DNA from: CAYSSG01 sp964433635
GTDB taxonomy: Bacteria > Atribacterota > Phoenicimicrobiia > Phoenicimicrobiales > Stramentimicrobiaceae
NCBI GenBank assembly: GCA_964433635.1
Contig: CAYSSG010000013.1
Coordinates: 1 to 50,338, forward strand
DNA length: 50,338 bases
Reading direction: 5' to 3'
The notes beneath the pieces are model-generated. The model worked only from the letters and a program-made list of their open reading frames with translations. It was not told where the DNA came from and did no database searches. Each line of letters opens with the position of its first letter. The stretch's first letter is position 1. Positions 34,983 to 42,694 of the stretch are shown piece by piece. The position numbers were made by a program, and so were the translations under genes.

Positions 34983-35011
34983 ATAATACGATATAAAAGA
35001 TATTTTGTCAA
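34983..35011 (-). promoter_or_regulatory. Promoter for gyrB-gyrA
   Basis: On the minus strand TTGACA (35006-35011) and TATTAT (34983-34988) are 17 bp apart, inside a very AT-rich stretch. Confidence 0.7.
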
Positions 35012-35122
35012 TCGTGATCTCGTATAATATATTTGTTTTATTATTTTATATTTCTTTTATATATTTATATTATATTATATTATTTTCAAATATTTATTAA
35101 CATTTTTATTTAGTTTTAAATA

Positions 35123-35434
35123 TTATTTAAATAGTTGGGGGTCAATTCTGATAACGATATCTCTTATAATATCATCTCCAGCCTTTCTGTTTATCATATG
35201 AACAATCTCACCTTTTCTTATTTTCAGTTCATTGGCCCAAATATGATTTTTGACCCTGATAAAAAGAAGATGATTTTGAATCTTTACAGGTTTGGTATTT
35301 ACAGCAATTTTTGGGGGCAAGATATCTTCCCATGACTGAAGAATATCATATCCGTTCATTCGCTCCAGCCAATGACGTTTTCTGAGATAAGAATCAATAA
35401 TTTCTCCGATATGTATGGGAAAAATTTCTTTCAT
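35123..35434 (-). CDS. DUF721 (DciA-like) protein
   Basis: This 103-residue protein is of the DUF721 family, which includes DciA, the helicase operator that loads DnaB in bacteria lacking DnaC or DnaI. The segment SYLRKRHWLERMNGYDILQS, then W(EDILPPKIAVNTKP), followed by LFIRVKNHIWANELKIRKGEI is the family pattern, including the conserved Trp near residue 30. Its ATG overlaps the recF stop by 4 nt (ATGA), placing it in the dnaA-dnaN-recF block and strengthening a replication role. Confidence 0.85.
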   Translation of the reverse strand: MKEIFPIHIGEIIDSYLRKRHWLERMNGYDILQSWEDILPPKIAVNTKPVKIQNHLLFIRVKNHIWANELKIRKGEIVHMINRKAGDDIIRDIVIRIDPQLFK

Positions 35435-36576
35435 TTTTCCTCCACTATTCCATTATTTACCTGAAATAACTTTAAATTTTTTTTCATTTCCAACTGAGTT
35501 AAATCATCCAGACTGATGCTGGTGATAAAGGTCTGCATGGATCTGTCTTGAATAAGTTTCATTAAAAATCTTCTTCTACTTAAATCTAGCTCTGACATGA
35601 CATCATCTAATAATAAGGGGGGATATTCATCTTCTTTTTCTTGAAAGAGCTCCAGTTCGGCCAGCTTAAGTGAGAGAGCTGCTGTTCTCTGCTGTCCCTG
35701 TGAACCATAAATACCCAGATCGACAGCATTATTCATGACAGCAAAATCATCTCGATGAGGTCCTATGGTTGTCATCTTGAGGTTAAAATCTTTTTCTATA
35801 GCCTGATGGAGCTTGTATTCCATAATTTTACTGATTTCTTCTGGGTCATCCGTATAATTTGTTAACACATTGCTATGATATTTAAGTTTAATTGTTTCTT
35901 TATTTTCCGTCATTTTCTGATGAAGAATCTTCGCTTTCTGATTTAATTTTTGTAGAACTTTAATTCTGAATAAAATAATCTGTGTGCCTAATTCAATAAT
36001 TTTATAATCCCATACTTCCAGCTGATGGTTTATTTCACTTCTATTTTTGCTATTTTTTAATAAAATATTTCTTTGAAATAAAATATGATGATAATCTTTT
36101 AAATATCGTTCATAAACAGGTAAAAGATTTATAATCACTTCATCTAAAAATTTTCTTCTCACGGAGGGGGAACTTTTAATAATTTGAAGATCTTCAGGTG
36201 TAAAAATAACAGGATGAAATTTTTTTAACAGCCAGGATTTTTTCTGATTTTTTTTATTAACTTTAATAATTTTATTTATTTTTTTTAATTGTATATAATT
36301 TTTTTTGACGTTTTGAAGTAAAATATTAATTTGAAAAATATCTTGATCTTTTTGGACTTCGCCTAATAGATAACCTTGATTCATATTCCAGTAAATTAAA
36401 TTCTGATCATCTCTGGTTCGATAAGAATAACCTCTCAGTAAGGTATAAACAGCTTCTATAATATTCGTTTTACCCTGGGCATTATCACCAATAAAAATAT
36501 TCAGGAAAGGATTAAAATAGATAGATAACTCCAAAAAATTTCTAAAATGAATTACCTTAATTTTCTTAACATTCAA
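35431..36576 (-). CDS. recF: DNA replication and repair protein RecF
   Basis: This SMC-like ATPase with RecO and RecR loads RecA at gaps. The 381-residue protein has Walker A GDNAQGKTNIIEAVY, the signature GSQGQQRTAALSLKLAELEL and Walker B PPLLLDDVMSELDLSRR. The start is a TTG at 36574-36576 with AAGGGA 8 nt upstream; 22 bp separate it from dnaN. The gene has a low-GC, Lys-rich central part (KNYIQLKKINKIIKVNKKNQ) unlike the rest. Confidence 0.95.
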   Translation of the reverse strand: MNVKKIKVIHFRNFLELSIYFNPFLNIFIGDNAQGKTNIIEAVYTLLRGYSYRTRDDQNLIYWNMNQGYLLGEVQKDQDIFQINILLQNVKKNYIQLKKINKIIKVNKKNQKKSWLLKKFHPVIFTPEDLQIIKSSPSVRRKFLDEVIINLLPVYERYLKDYHHILFQRNILLKNSKNRSEINHQLEVWDYKIIELGTQIILFRIKVLQKLNQKAKILHQKMTENKETIKLKYHSNVLTNYTDDPEEISKIMEYKLHQAIEKDFNLKMTTIGPHRDDFAVMNNAVDLGIYGSQGQQRTAALSLKLAELELFQEKEDEYPPLLLDDVMSELDLSRRRFLMKLIQDRSMQTFITSISLDDLTQLEMKKNLKLFQVNNGIVEEK

Positions 36577-36598
36577 AAGATATTCCCTTCTGTAAATT

Positions 36599-37771
36599 TC
36601 AGTCTATTCTAACAGGCATTAATACATACTCATACTGTTCTTCCTGATCCAGTGGTCGAATCATAGCAGGATTTAAATTCTCATTTAATCTAATTTCTGT
36701 CATGTCTGTTTTAATAATTCTTAATACATCCATAATATAACGGGAATTAAAGGCAATCTCTATATATTCTCCTTCAATAGTACAGGGAATCTGTTCATAG
36801 GCGTCCCCGATATCAGGAGTGTTTGCCCTGATAATTAATTCCCCCCTATTCTCTTCTTTTTGTTGTTGATATTGATGGACCTCAATTTTGATGGTATTTA
36901 AATCTTCCTTGACAAATAAGGTAATTCTTTCCATTCTTTGTCTGAATTCTTCAGTTTCAATTTTTACAACAGTTTTAAACTGACTTGGAATAATCTGATG
37001 ATAATCCGGAAATTGTCCCTCGATGATTCGAGAGAATAATCTGATTCTATTTCTTTCTCCTTCCGGATTCAAAACAAATACGACCTGTTTTTCTCCGATA
37101 CCGACTTCAACGGTATTTTCATCTTCAAAATTAAGTAATTTAAATAATTCCGCCAGTGCCCTCTGGGGAATAATAACTTCAAATTGATTTTCTATTTTTA
37201 TTTTACTTTTTCCACCTAATTTAATCTTTTTTAGTGCTAATCGGTGACTGTCAGTTGCAGCAATCTCAATCCCCTTTTCTACACTTTTAAAAAGTATTCC
37301 ATTTAAAAAAGAACGATTTTCATCTTTTGATGAAGCAAATACAATCTCCTGTATCGTATCTTTTAATAATCTTTGGGTTACTTTTATTTTTGCCTTATTT
37401 TGAATATCCGGGAAAGAAGAAAACTCTTCTGCAGAAAAACCCAGAATTGTATAACTAGATAAATCTTCCTCTTTAATATGAACAATATGATCATCTCCTG
37501 TTTCAATTTCAATATTTCCTTCTGGAAATCTTCTAATTAAATCACTGAAAATTTTATTTGGTATAACCACTGATCCATGTTCTATAATTTGTGCAGAGAT
37601 ATAACAATCAACCCCTATCTCTAAATCAGTAGAGAAGAGATGAATTTTATTATCCTTAGTGACTTCAAAGAGTATACCGCTATAGATTGGTAGACCGAGT
37701 TTAGTGGAAATTGCTTTTTGAACTGTTTGAATTCCATTGACCAAACTTTTTTGAGAGCATATTACTTTCAT
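36599..37771 (-). CDS. dnaN: DNA polymerase III beta subunit (sliding clamp)
   Basis: This clamp encircles DNA and tethers the replicative polymerase. The 390-residue protein has three repeated clamp domains, with VNGIQTVQKAISTKLGLPIYSGILFEV at the N terminus (shown by the VQKAIS/LPIYSGI pattern), a central FLNGILFKSVEKGIEIAATDSHRLA region (DSHRLA), and the conserved C-terminal peptide-binding groove ending YVLMPVRID. AAGGAAGAGG precedes the ATG. It follows dnaA across a 255-bp origin-like gap. Confidence 0.97.
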   Translation of the reverse strand: MKVICSQKSLVNGIQTVQKAISTKLGLPIYSGILFEVTKDNKIHLFSTDLEIGVDCYISAQIIEHGSVVIPNKIFSDLIRRFPEGNIEIETGDDHIVHIKEEDLSSYTILGFSAEEFSSFPDIQNKAKIKVTQRLLKDTIQEIVFASSKDENRSFLNGILFKSVEKGIEIAATDSHRLALKKIKLGGKSKIKIENQFEVIIPQRALAELFKLLNFEDENTVEVGIGEKQVVFVLNPEGERNRIRLFSRIIEGQFPDYHQIIPSQFKTVVKIETEEFRQRMERITLFVKEDLNTIKIEVHQYQQQKEENRGELIIRANTPDIGDAYEQIPCTIEGEYIEIAFNSRYIMDVLRIIKTDMTEIRLNENLNPAMIRPLDQEEQYEYVLMPVRID

Positions 37772-38026
37772 TACTTTTTCCTCTTCCTTTTATTTAAATA
37801 TTTATTTTATCTCTAAGTCTAAAGTATAAGGTAAAAAGTTAATAATTAATTAGAATTAGTAGTAATACTCATGTGTATAATGTGAATAACAGATTTTTCT
37901 TAAATTCTATCAACAAAAAGAGTGTGCATATCATTCTGGATAATTTTTTCATTTGTTTCACATTATACACAACCCAGCTTATCTTAAAACAATCATCTGT
38001 TGAATGGTATTTCTACTATTCTAATA
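37772..38026. other. Candidate replication origin (oriC) between dnaA and dnaN
   Basis: Three perfect DnaA boxes (TTATNCACA) lie here: TGTGTATAA at 37872-37880, TGTGAATAA directly abutting at 37881-37889, and TTATACACA at 37963-37971. A one-mismatch box is at 37923-37931. On the plus strand TAG-TAG-TAA (37857-37865) precedes the first pair by 6 nt. That matches the DnaA-trio element that guides strand opening in Bacillus-type origins. An extremely AT-rich stretch follows to the left (37790-37856), a good unwinding element. Other origin parts are possible upstream of dnaA and in the mnmE-rsmG gap. Confidence 0.75.
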
Positions 38027-39406
38027 TTATGAGATAGTATCTGAACTATTTTGAATTCTATTTTTAATGCGCTCTATATGATATTGTAATTTTTTATCGT
38101 TTTTTAACTGTCCCTTTATTTTATTACAAGAATGGATGACTGTGGTATGATCCTTCCCTCCAAAAGATTGTCCGATCATAGGCAGGGAGCAGTCGGTCAT
38201 CTCCCGGGCAAGATACATGGCAATATGACGGGCAGTGACGATATTCTGAGATCTTTTCTTAGATAACAAGATAGCGGGCTTCAGGTTGAAATAGGCTGCC
38301 GTATGCTGCTGAATGAGAGGAATAGACACTTCTTTTACTTCAATAGGAATAATCTCTTTCAAAATCTGTTTAGCCAGGTCAAAATCCACTTCAGTCTGTG
38401 TGAGAGTGGCATAGGCATCCAGTTTATTCAATGCACCTTCCAACTGCCGGATATTAGAAGGAATCTTTTCCGCAATATATTGAATCGTATCATCAGAAAA
38501 TTCTGTCTGGCAGCTCTGGGCTTTCTTCTTGAGAATTGCAATTCTAGTCTCCAGATCAGGAGGCTGGATATCGGCGATCAAGCCCCATTCAAAGCGGGAA
38601 ATAAGCCGATTTTCCAGGTTTGGTATCTCCTTGGGAGGGCGGTCGGAGGTAATCACAATCTGTTTGTTGGCGTTATAAAGAGCATTAAAGGTGTGAAAGA
38701 ATTCTTCCTGGGTTCTCTCCTTCCCGGCTAAAAAATGGATATCATCGATCAAGAGAACATCCATATTACGGTATTTTTCCCGAAAAGATTCAGGTGCATC
38801 ATCACGAATAGAATTAATTAAATCGTTGGTAAAATCTTCAGCGGAAAGATAGATAACATTAATAGAATCCGCTGAATTCTGATTAATAATATAATTTCCA
38901 ATGGCATAGATTAAATGGGTCTTTCCTAATCCCACTCCTCCATATACAAATAACGGGTTATAGGATTTAGCAGGCGATTTAGCCACTGCCTGACAGGCAG
39001 CATTAGCAAAACGATTACTATCCCCTACTACAAAATTATCAAAGGTATATTTGATATTTAAACCGGTTTTATCATACTTTTTTTGAAAAATATCCTGATA
39101 ATTTTTTTCCATCTTACCTTTACTTTTACCTTGATGATCGTTTTTGAGCGGGTCAACCTGAAATTTAATTAAAATGGTATTTTGAAATCCCATCTGTTTC
39201 ACCAGAATATCTTTCATCCATACGCTATAATTCTTTTCCAGCCAGTCTTTACAGAATAGATCCGGTACAGACATTAGAAGTTCATCATTACCCAAATGAA
39301 TACATTTGGCACGGGAAAACCAGGTATTATATGTCTGGGGACTTACCCTGTCTCGAATGATCTGTAAAAGATCTTTCCATCTCTTTTCTGTCTTATCAGC
39401 ACTCAT
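38027..39406 (-). CDS. dnaA: Chromosomal replication initiator DnaA
   Basis: This AAA+ initiator binds DnaA boxes and opens the origin. The 459-residue protein has N-terminal domain I (residues 1-85), Walker A GGVGLGKT (156-163), Walker B VLLIDD (217-222), and domain IV with the DnaA signature IAMYLAREMTDCSLPMIGQS plus FGGKDHTTVIHSC. The frame opens at 39493, but GAGGG directly precedes the ATG at 39404-39406, where a normal DnaA N terminus starts. It is divergent from rpmH. Confidence 0.98.
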   Translation of the reverse strand: MSADKTEKRWKDLLQIIRDRVSPQTYNTWFSRAKCIHLGNDELLMSVPDLFCKDWLEKNYSVWMKDILVKQMGFQNTILIKFQVDPLKNDHQGKSKGKMEKNYQDIFQKKYDKTGLNIKYTFDNFVVGDSNRFANAACQAVAKSPAKSYNPLFVYGGVGLGKTHLIYAIGNYIINQNSADSINVIYLSAEDFTNDLINSIRDDAPESFREKYRNMDVLLIDDIHFLAGKERTQEEFFHTFNALYNANKQIVITSDRPPKEIPNLENRLISRFEWGLIADIQPPDLETRIAILKKKAQSCQTEFSDDTIQYIAEKIPSNIRQLEGALNKLDAYATLTQTEVDFDLAKQILKEIIPIEVKEVSIPLIQQHTAAYFNLKPAILLSKKRSQNIVTARHIAMYLAREMTDCSLPMIGQSFGGKDHTTVIHSCNKIKGQLKNDKKLQYHIERIKNRIQNSSDTIS

Positions 39407-39911
39407 AACATCCCTCTTTTTAGTTACGGTTGATTTATTAATATTTATAGCAGAAATTATATCTATAATAGACGAAGAACAGCCAAAGTTCAAAAAAAGA
39501 TATTCACATTATCAACAATTTTCTGTGGAAAACAGACTGTCGTAGCATTTGTCTTGGTAAATCTCCTTTTGGATGGTTTTTCATTTTTTTATAAAAAACT
39601 TAGTCACCTGAATATGAATTAAAAACAAGGGGTTTGCGTTTAATTCACAGCTTATTAACAATTGTGGAAAAAAACCAGCATTGATTCCATAAAACCTGCT
39701 GTCAGCCAAATACATCTATTATTATAACATGGATATCATGACCTTGAGGAGTATAAAGGGATTATTTATAAAAATAAATTATTTCTGAATATAAATCTGA
39801 ATAACTCTTTACTTGTTTCCTTGAGAGAGATGAAAAGAAAATCCTTACAATCAGAACTTCACAGATGACAACTTGCATTCATAATAAAAATAAGGTAGAC
39901 TATTTCATTAT

Positions 39912-39941
39912 TTGACATATCTATAGCAATAAAGATATAAT
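39912..39941 (+). promoter_or_regulatory. Promoter for rpmH-rnpA-yidD-yidC
   Basis: TTGACA (39912-39917) and TATAAT (39936-39941) have 18-bp spacing. The start site is about 110 nt before rpmH. Confidence 0.7.
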
Positions 39942-39974
39942 TTCATATTAAATATTTACCATTAATATTTTTTT

Positions 39975-40006
39975 GAAACAGCGAGGTTATTTCGCTGTTT
40001 TCTTAA
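39975..40006 (+). terminator. Terminator-like hairpin in the rpmH leader
   Basis: GAAACAGCGA (39975-39984) pairs with the near-complement ending TCGCTGTTTT (39992-40001) around a short loop and is followed by TCTT. It lies between the promoter and the rpmH start, so it would act as an attenuator or as a processing/stability hairpin. Confidence 0.45.
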
Positions 40007-40058
40007 GCTATATATAATTAGACAGAACAAGAATTAGTTCAAAGGAGATAAACCCCTA

Positions 40059-40199
40059 ATGAAGCGTACTTATCAGCCTAATACCCGAAAGAAATTGAAA
40101 GTTCACGGATTTCGCAGCCGCATGAGCACCAGAAGTGGAAGGCTTATTTTAAAAAGGAGAAGGAAAAAAGGTAGAAAAAAATTAACCGTTTCCGGTTAG
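40059..40199 (+). CDS. rpmH: 50S ribosomal protein L34
   Basis: This is a 46-residue, highly basic ribosomal protein. MKRTYQPNTRKKLKVHGF and RSRMSTRSGR are the invariant L34 motifs, and the tail is Lys/Arg-rich. AAAGGAG lies about 9 nt before the ATG. It is the first gene of the conserved rpmH-rnpA-yidD-yidC string beside the origin. Confidence 0.98.
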   Translation: MKRTYQPNTRKKLKVHGFRSRMSTRSGRLILKRRRKKGRKKLTVSG

Positions 40200-40207
40200 A
40201 AGAAGGA

Positions 40208-40573
40208 TTGTATAGATATCATCTAAAAAAGAGTAAGGAATTTAAACTGGTTTTTTTAGCTGGAAATAAGAAAACAGGTAAATATATCATCACCTATCTA
40301 TTGCCTAACCAGCAAGATATTAGCAGAATCGGTTTTATCGTTAAAAAAGATATCGGGAAAGCAGTGTTAAGAAATAAAATTAAAAGACGATTGAGAGAAA
40401 TTTGGCGGAAAAGATGTCATAAATTAATAACTGGCTATGATATTATTGTGTTAGCAAAAAAAAGAATTACCCAGGCATCATACAAAGAGATAGAAACGGA
40501 ATTGGAGAAATTATTACAAAATATAGAAGATGATTGTCTTTCTGAAGATAGAAGAATGAGTTTGAATGAATAA
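40208..40573 (+). CDS. rnpA: Ribonuclease P protein component
   Basis: This is the protein subunit of RNase P, which matures tRNA 5' ends. The 121-residue protein begins YRYHLKKSKEFKLVF and has the RNA-binding helix KKDIGKAVLRNKIKRRLREIWR (NKIKRRLRE is the RNP-type signature), with GYDIIVLAKK later. The start is a TTG at 40208 only 8 nt after the rpmH stop; GAAGGA immediately before it is very close, so the precise start is unsure. The end overlaps yidD by 8 nt. Confidence 0.95.
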   Translation: MYRYHLKKSKEFKLVFLAGNKKTGKYIITYLLPNQQDISRIGFIVKKDIGKAVLRNKIKRRLREIWRKRCHKLITGYDIIVLAKKRITQASYKEIETELEKLLQNIEDDCLSEDRRMSLNE

Positions 40574-40781
40574 AATTTTAATCGCATTAATTATTTTTTA
40601 TCAAAAATATATTTCTCCTTTAAAGCCTGCAACTTGCAGGTTTTACCCCACCTGTTCAGATTACGCTACCCAGGCAATATGTAAATTTGGATGTTTAAAA
40701 GGAAGCTATCTTTCTATCAGAAGAATACTCCGTTGTCATCCTTATCATGATGGTGGTTATGATCCGGTTCCTGATAAATAA
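40566..40781 (+). CDS. yidD: Membrane protein insertion efficiency factor YidD
   Basis: This 71-residue protein helps YidC-dependent insertion at the inner membrane. It has the family signature YISPLKPATCRFYPTCSDYA followed by FGCLKGSYLSIRRILRCHPYHDGGYDPVP. Its start lies inside rnpA (8-nt overlap), the usual arrangement. Confidence 0.97.
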   Translation: MNKILIALIIFYQKYISPLKPATCRFYPTCSDYATQAICKFGCLKGSYLSIRRILRCHPYHDGGYDPVPDK

Positions 40782-40847
40782 TCTGAATACAGACATGTCT
40801 GGCCATTGAAGTAGTAATAATGAAAATTAAAAAAGGAGAGTAAGATT

Positions 40848-41795
40848 TTGGGAGCAATTTGGAGTTCATTAATTGGTCTGGTAGAAGAGTTTCTTTGCAT
40901 CCTATATGGTATTACTCATAATTATGGGTTGGCAATTATATTGCTGACTATTCTTATCAGGGTCCTGATGTATCCCCTGATGCAAAAACAGATGACTTCT
41001 ATGAGGGATACACAGAGGATTCAACCTCTTATGCAGGAAATCCAGAAGAAATATAAAAACGATAAAGAGAGATTGAATCAGGAATTGATGAGACTGTATC
41101 GGGAACATAAAGTGAATCCGATGGGTGGCTGTTTGCCCCTTCTCATTCAGATGCCCATTTTGATACTGTTTTTTCAGGTTTTAAGGGAATTTAAGTATTA
41201 TATACCAAATACTGAGATTATAGATGGTGGTTTTTTGTGGATAAAAAATACTGTTTCAGAAACAATCATTGAAAACGGAGTTGAAATTACCAGGGAAATT
41301 GCTGGATTAGCTGCTCCGGACAAATTGTTTGGCATGATTGGAGGATACAGTATTGGAATTTTGCCAATCCTGGTAGCCGGCTCAATGTATATTCAGCAGA
41401 AATTAACCTCCCCTGCCCTACCCGCCACAAATCAGGAGGGAAGTTCAGCAAATCCTGCTGCCAGCACCCAGAAGATGATGACGATTATGATGCCACTCAT
41501 GATTGGCTTTATCAGTTTCACCTTGCCTTCCGGATTAAGCCTGTACTGGTTTGTGTCCACAGTTTTTGGTATTGTACAGCAACTTCTGATTAATAAAAAA
41601 GAGCCGGTAATCAACAAAGGTCTGGAGAAAACTGAAGAAAGACCGGTGAAAAAAGAAAAACTTGACTTGAAGAAAGAAACCACGGTTAAAACTGAAGTAC
41701 TAGAAAAGGAAAGATCCTGGATTCCCGGATATGAAAATCCTGTTTCTAAACAAAATCAAAAGAATGGTAAAGCTAACAAAACAAAAAGAAAATAG
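40848..41795 (+). CDS. yidC: Membrane protein insertase YidC/Oxa1
   Basis: This membrane insertase has 315 residues and five helices. It has HNYGLAIILLTILIRVLMYPL, then QIQEIQKKY-type cytoplasmic coil (PLMQEIQKKYKNDKERLN), MGGCLPLLIQMPILILFF and PSGLSLYWFVSTVFGIVQQ. There is no large periplasmic domain and no lipobox, so it is the short Oxa1-like type. A basic tail (KKEKLDLKKETTVK...KANKTKRK) may contact ribosomes. The start is a TTG with AAAGGAGAG 8 nt upstream. A perfect DnaA box (TGTGGATAA, 41236-41244) lies inside the gene. Confidence 0.95.
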   Translation: MGAIWSSLIGLVEEFLCILYGITHNYGLAIILLTILIRVLMYPLMQKQMTSMRDTQRIQPLMQEIQKKYKNDKERLNQELMRLYREHKVNPMGGCLPLLIQMPILILFFQVLREFKYYIPNTEIIDGGFLWIKNTVSETIIENGVEITREIAGLAAPDKLFGMIGGYSIGILPILVAGSMYIQQKLTSPALPATNQEGSSANPAASTQKMMTIMMPLMIGFISFTLPSGLSLYWFVSTVFGIVQQLLINKKEPVINKGLEKTEERPVKKEKLDLKKETTVKTEVLEKERSWIPGYENPVSKQNQKNGKANKTKRK

Positions 41796-41869
41796 CATAA
41801 AACATGTGAACCTTATCGGGAATATTTTGCCGGAAAGACAAAAACTAAGAATAGAAAGTAGACATTTTT

Positions 41870-42391
41870 GTGGACATTAAAGATGAAGGAATAGACATCA
41901 GCAGCAATGACCAGAAAGCCTATCAAGCCCTTGTCACTATCGTTAATGGTATTGTTGATGGTGCTGAGATTGAAATTTCCTTTTCTGACACCGATTATAC
42001 GATATTCGAGATTCGGAAAGCTGACCCTGGAATTATTATCGGAAAACATGGTCATACCCTTGATGCTATCCAATATCTTGTCAATATGATCGTCAATAAG
42101 AATAATGATCAGGTTACCCAAAAAATTTACATCATAGATATTGATGGATACCGAAAGAGGAGAGAAGATTCTTTAAGGAAATATGCCATAGAAAAGGCAG
42201 CGCTTGTTAAAAGGAAGGGCGATTCCGTGGCACTGTACTTTATGAACAGCATTGAGAGAAGACTTGTTCATCTGGCGCTAAAGGAAAATCCGGATGTTAT
42301 CACCTACAGCGAAGGAAAAGAGCCTTATCGTAGAATCATCATTGCACCTGCATCCAAGCCTGATGATCAAGATATTGAAAATAATAGATAA
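41870..42391 (+). CDS. jag: Jag/KhpB-like RNA-binding protein (KH and R3H domains)
   Basis: This 173-residue RNA-binding protein is usually found after yidC. The KH domain is ADPGIIIGKHGHTLDAIQYL; the R3H part is YRKRREDSLRKYAIEKAALV followed by MNSIERRLVHLALKENPDVITYSEGKEPYRRI. The N-terminal Jag_N domain of the full-length protein is missing: the KH region starts within 30 residues of the start. The GTG start at 41870 is the only option before an in-frame stop just upstream. Confidence 0.92.
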   Translation: MDIKDEGIDISSNDQKAYQALVTIVNGIVDGAEIEISFSDTDYTIFEIRKADPGIIIGKHGHTLDAIQYLVNMIVNKNNDQVTQKIYIIDIDGYRKRREDSLRKYAIEKAALVKRKGDSVALYFMNSIERRLVHLALKENPDVITYSEGKEPYRRIIIAPASKPDDQDIENNR

Positions 42392-42694
42392 AAATACTTT
42401 ATTCAAAGAGATATAATATAAACTATATAAGAGATACTAGATAATCATAACTTGATTAGATGAGTTTGAGTAACAATCTAATTTTGTTATGTTTTTTATT
42501 TTTTAATGATGGAAACTTAAAAAAATTATTCCGGATCAAATAAACTTTCTTAAGCAGGTATAATATTAAAGTAAAAGAGAAACTGATAAACAGCTTTCTT
42601 TATTCTTATACTCTTTCTTCGTTTATCAGTTATTTAATAAAATGAGAATCATGTATATGAATGAAAACAGGCTTAGACAAAGGATGTTCGATCG
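42392..42694 (+). other. Intergenic region upstream of mnmE with an 11-bp inverted repeat
   Basis: This 303-bp region has no open frame. A TATAAT (42559-42564) suggests a promoter for mnmE, with no obvious -35. A perfect 11-bp inverted repeat (AACTGATAAAC at 42581-42591, complement at 42621-42631, 29-nt loop) follows it and would form a leader hairpin. Confidence 0.5.

Larger units (their letters stand above)
39407..40058. other. dnaA-rpmH intergenic region with degenerate DnaA-box clusters
   Basis: This is 652 bp between the divergent dnaA and rpmH genes. Two similar clusters of one-mismatch DnaA boxes occur. Cluster A has ATATTCACA 39500, TTATCAACA 39509 and TGTGGAAAA 39524. Cluster B has TAATTCACA 39641, TTATTAACA 39652 and TGTGGAAAA 39663. 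Both end with TGTGGAAAA. This resembles the incA/incB part of bipartite origins. The region also carries the rpmH promoter and leader hairpin on the right side. A minus-strand TATAAT (39721-39726) is a possible dnaA -10 without a clear -35. Confidence 0.55.

Noticed and set aside
35031..35122. AT-rich stretch upstream of gyrB as a second unwinding element
   Set aside because: No DnaA boxes or trio motif accompany it; it more likely supports the gyrB promoter.
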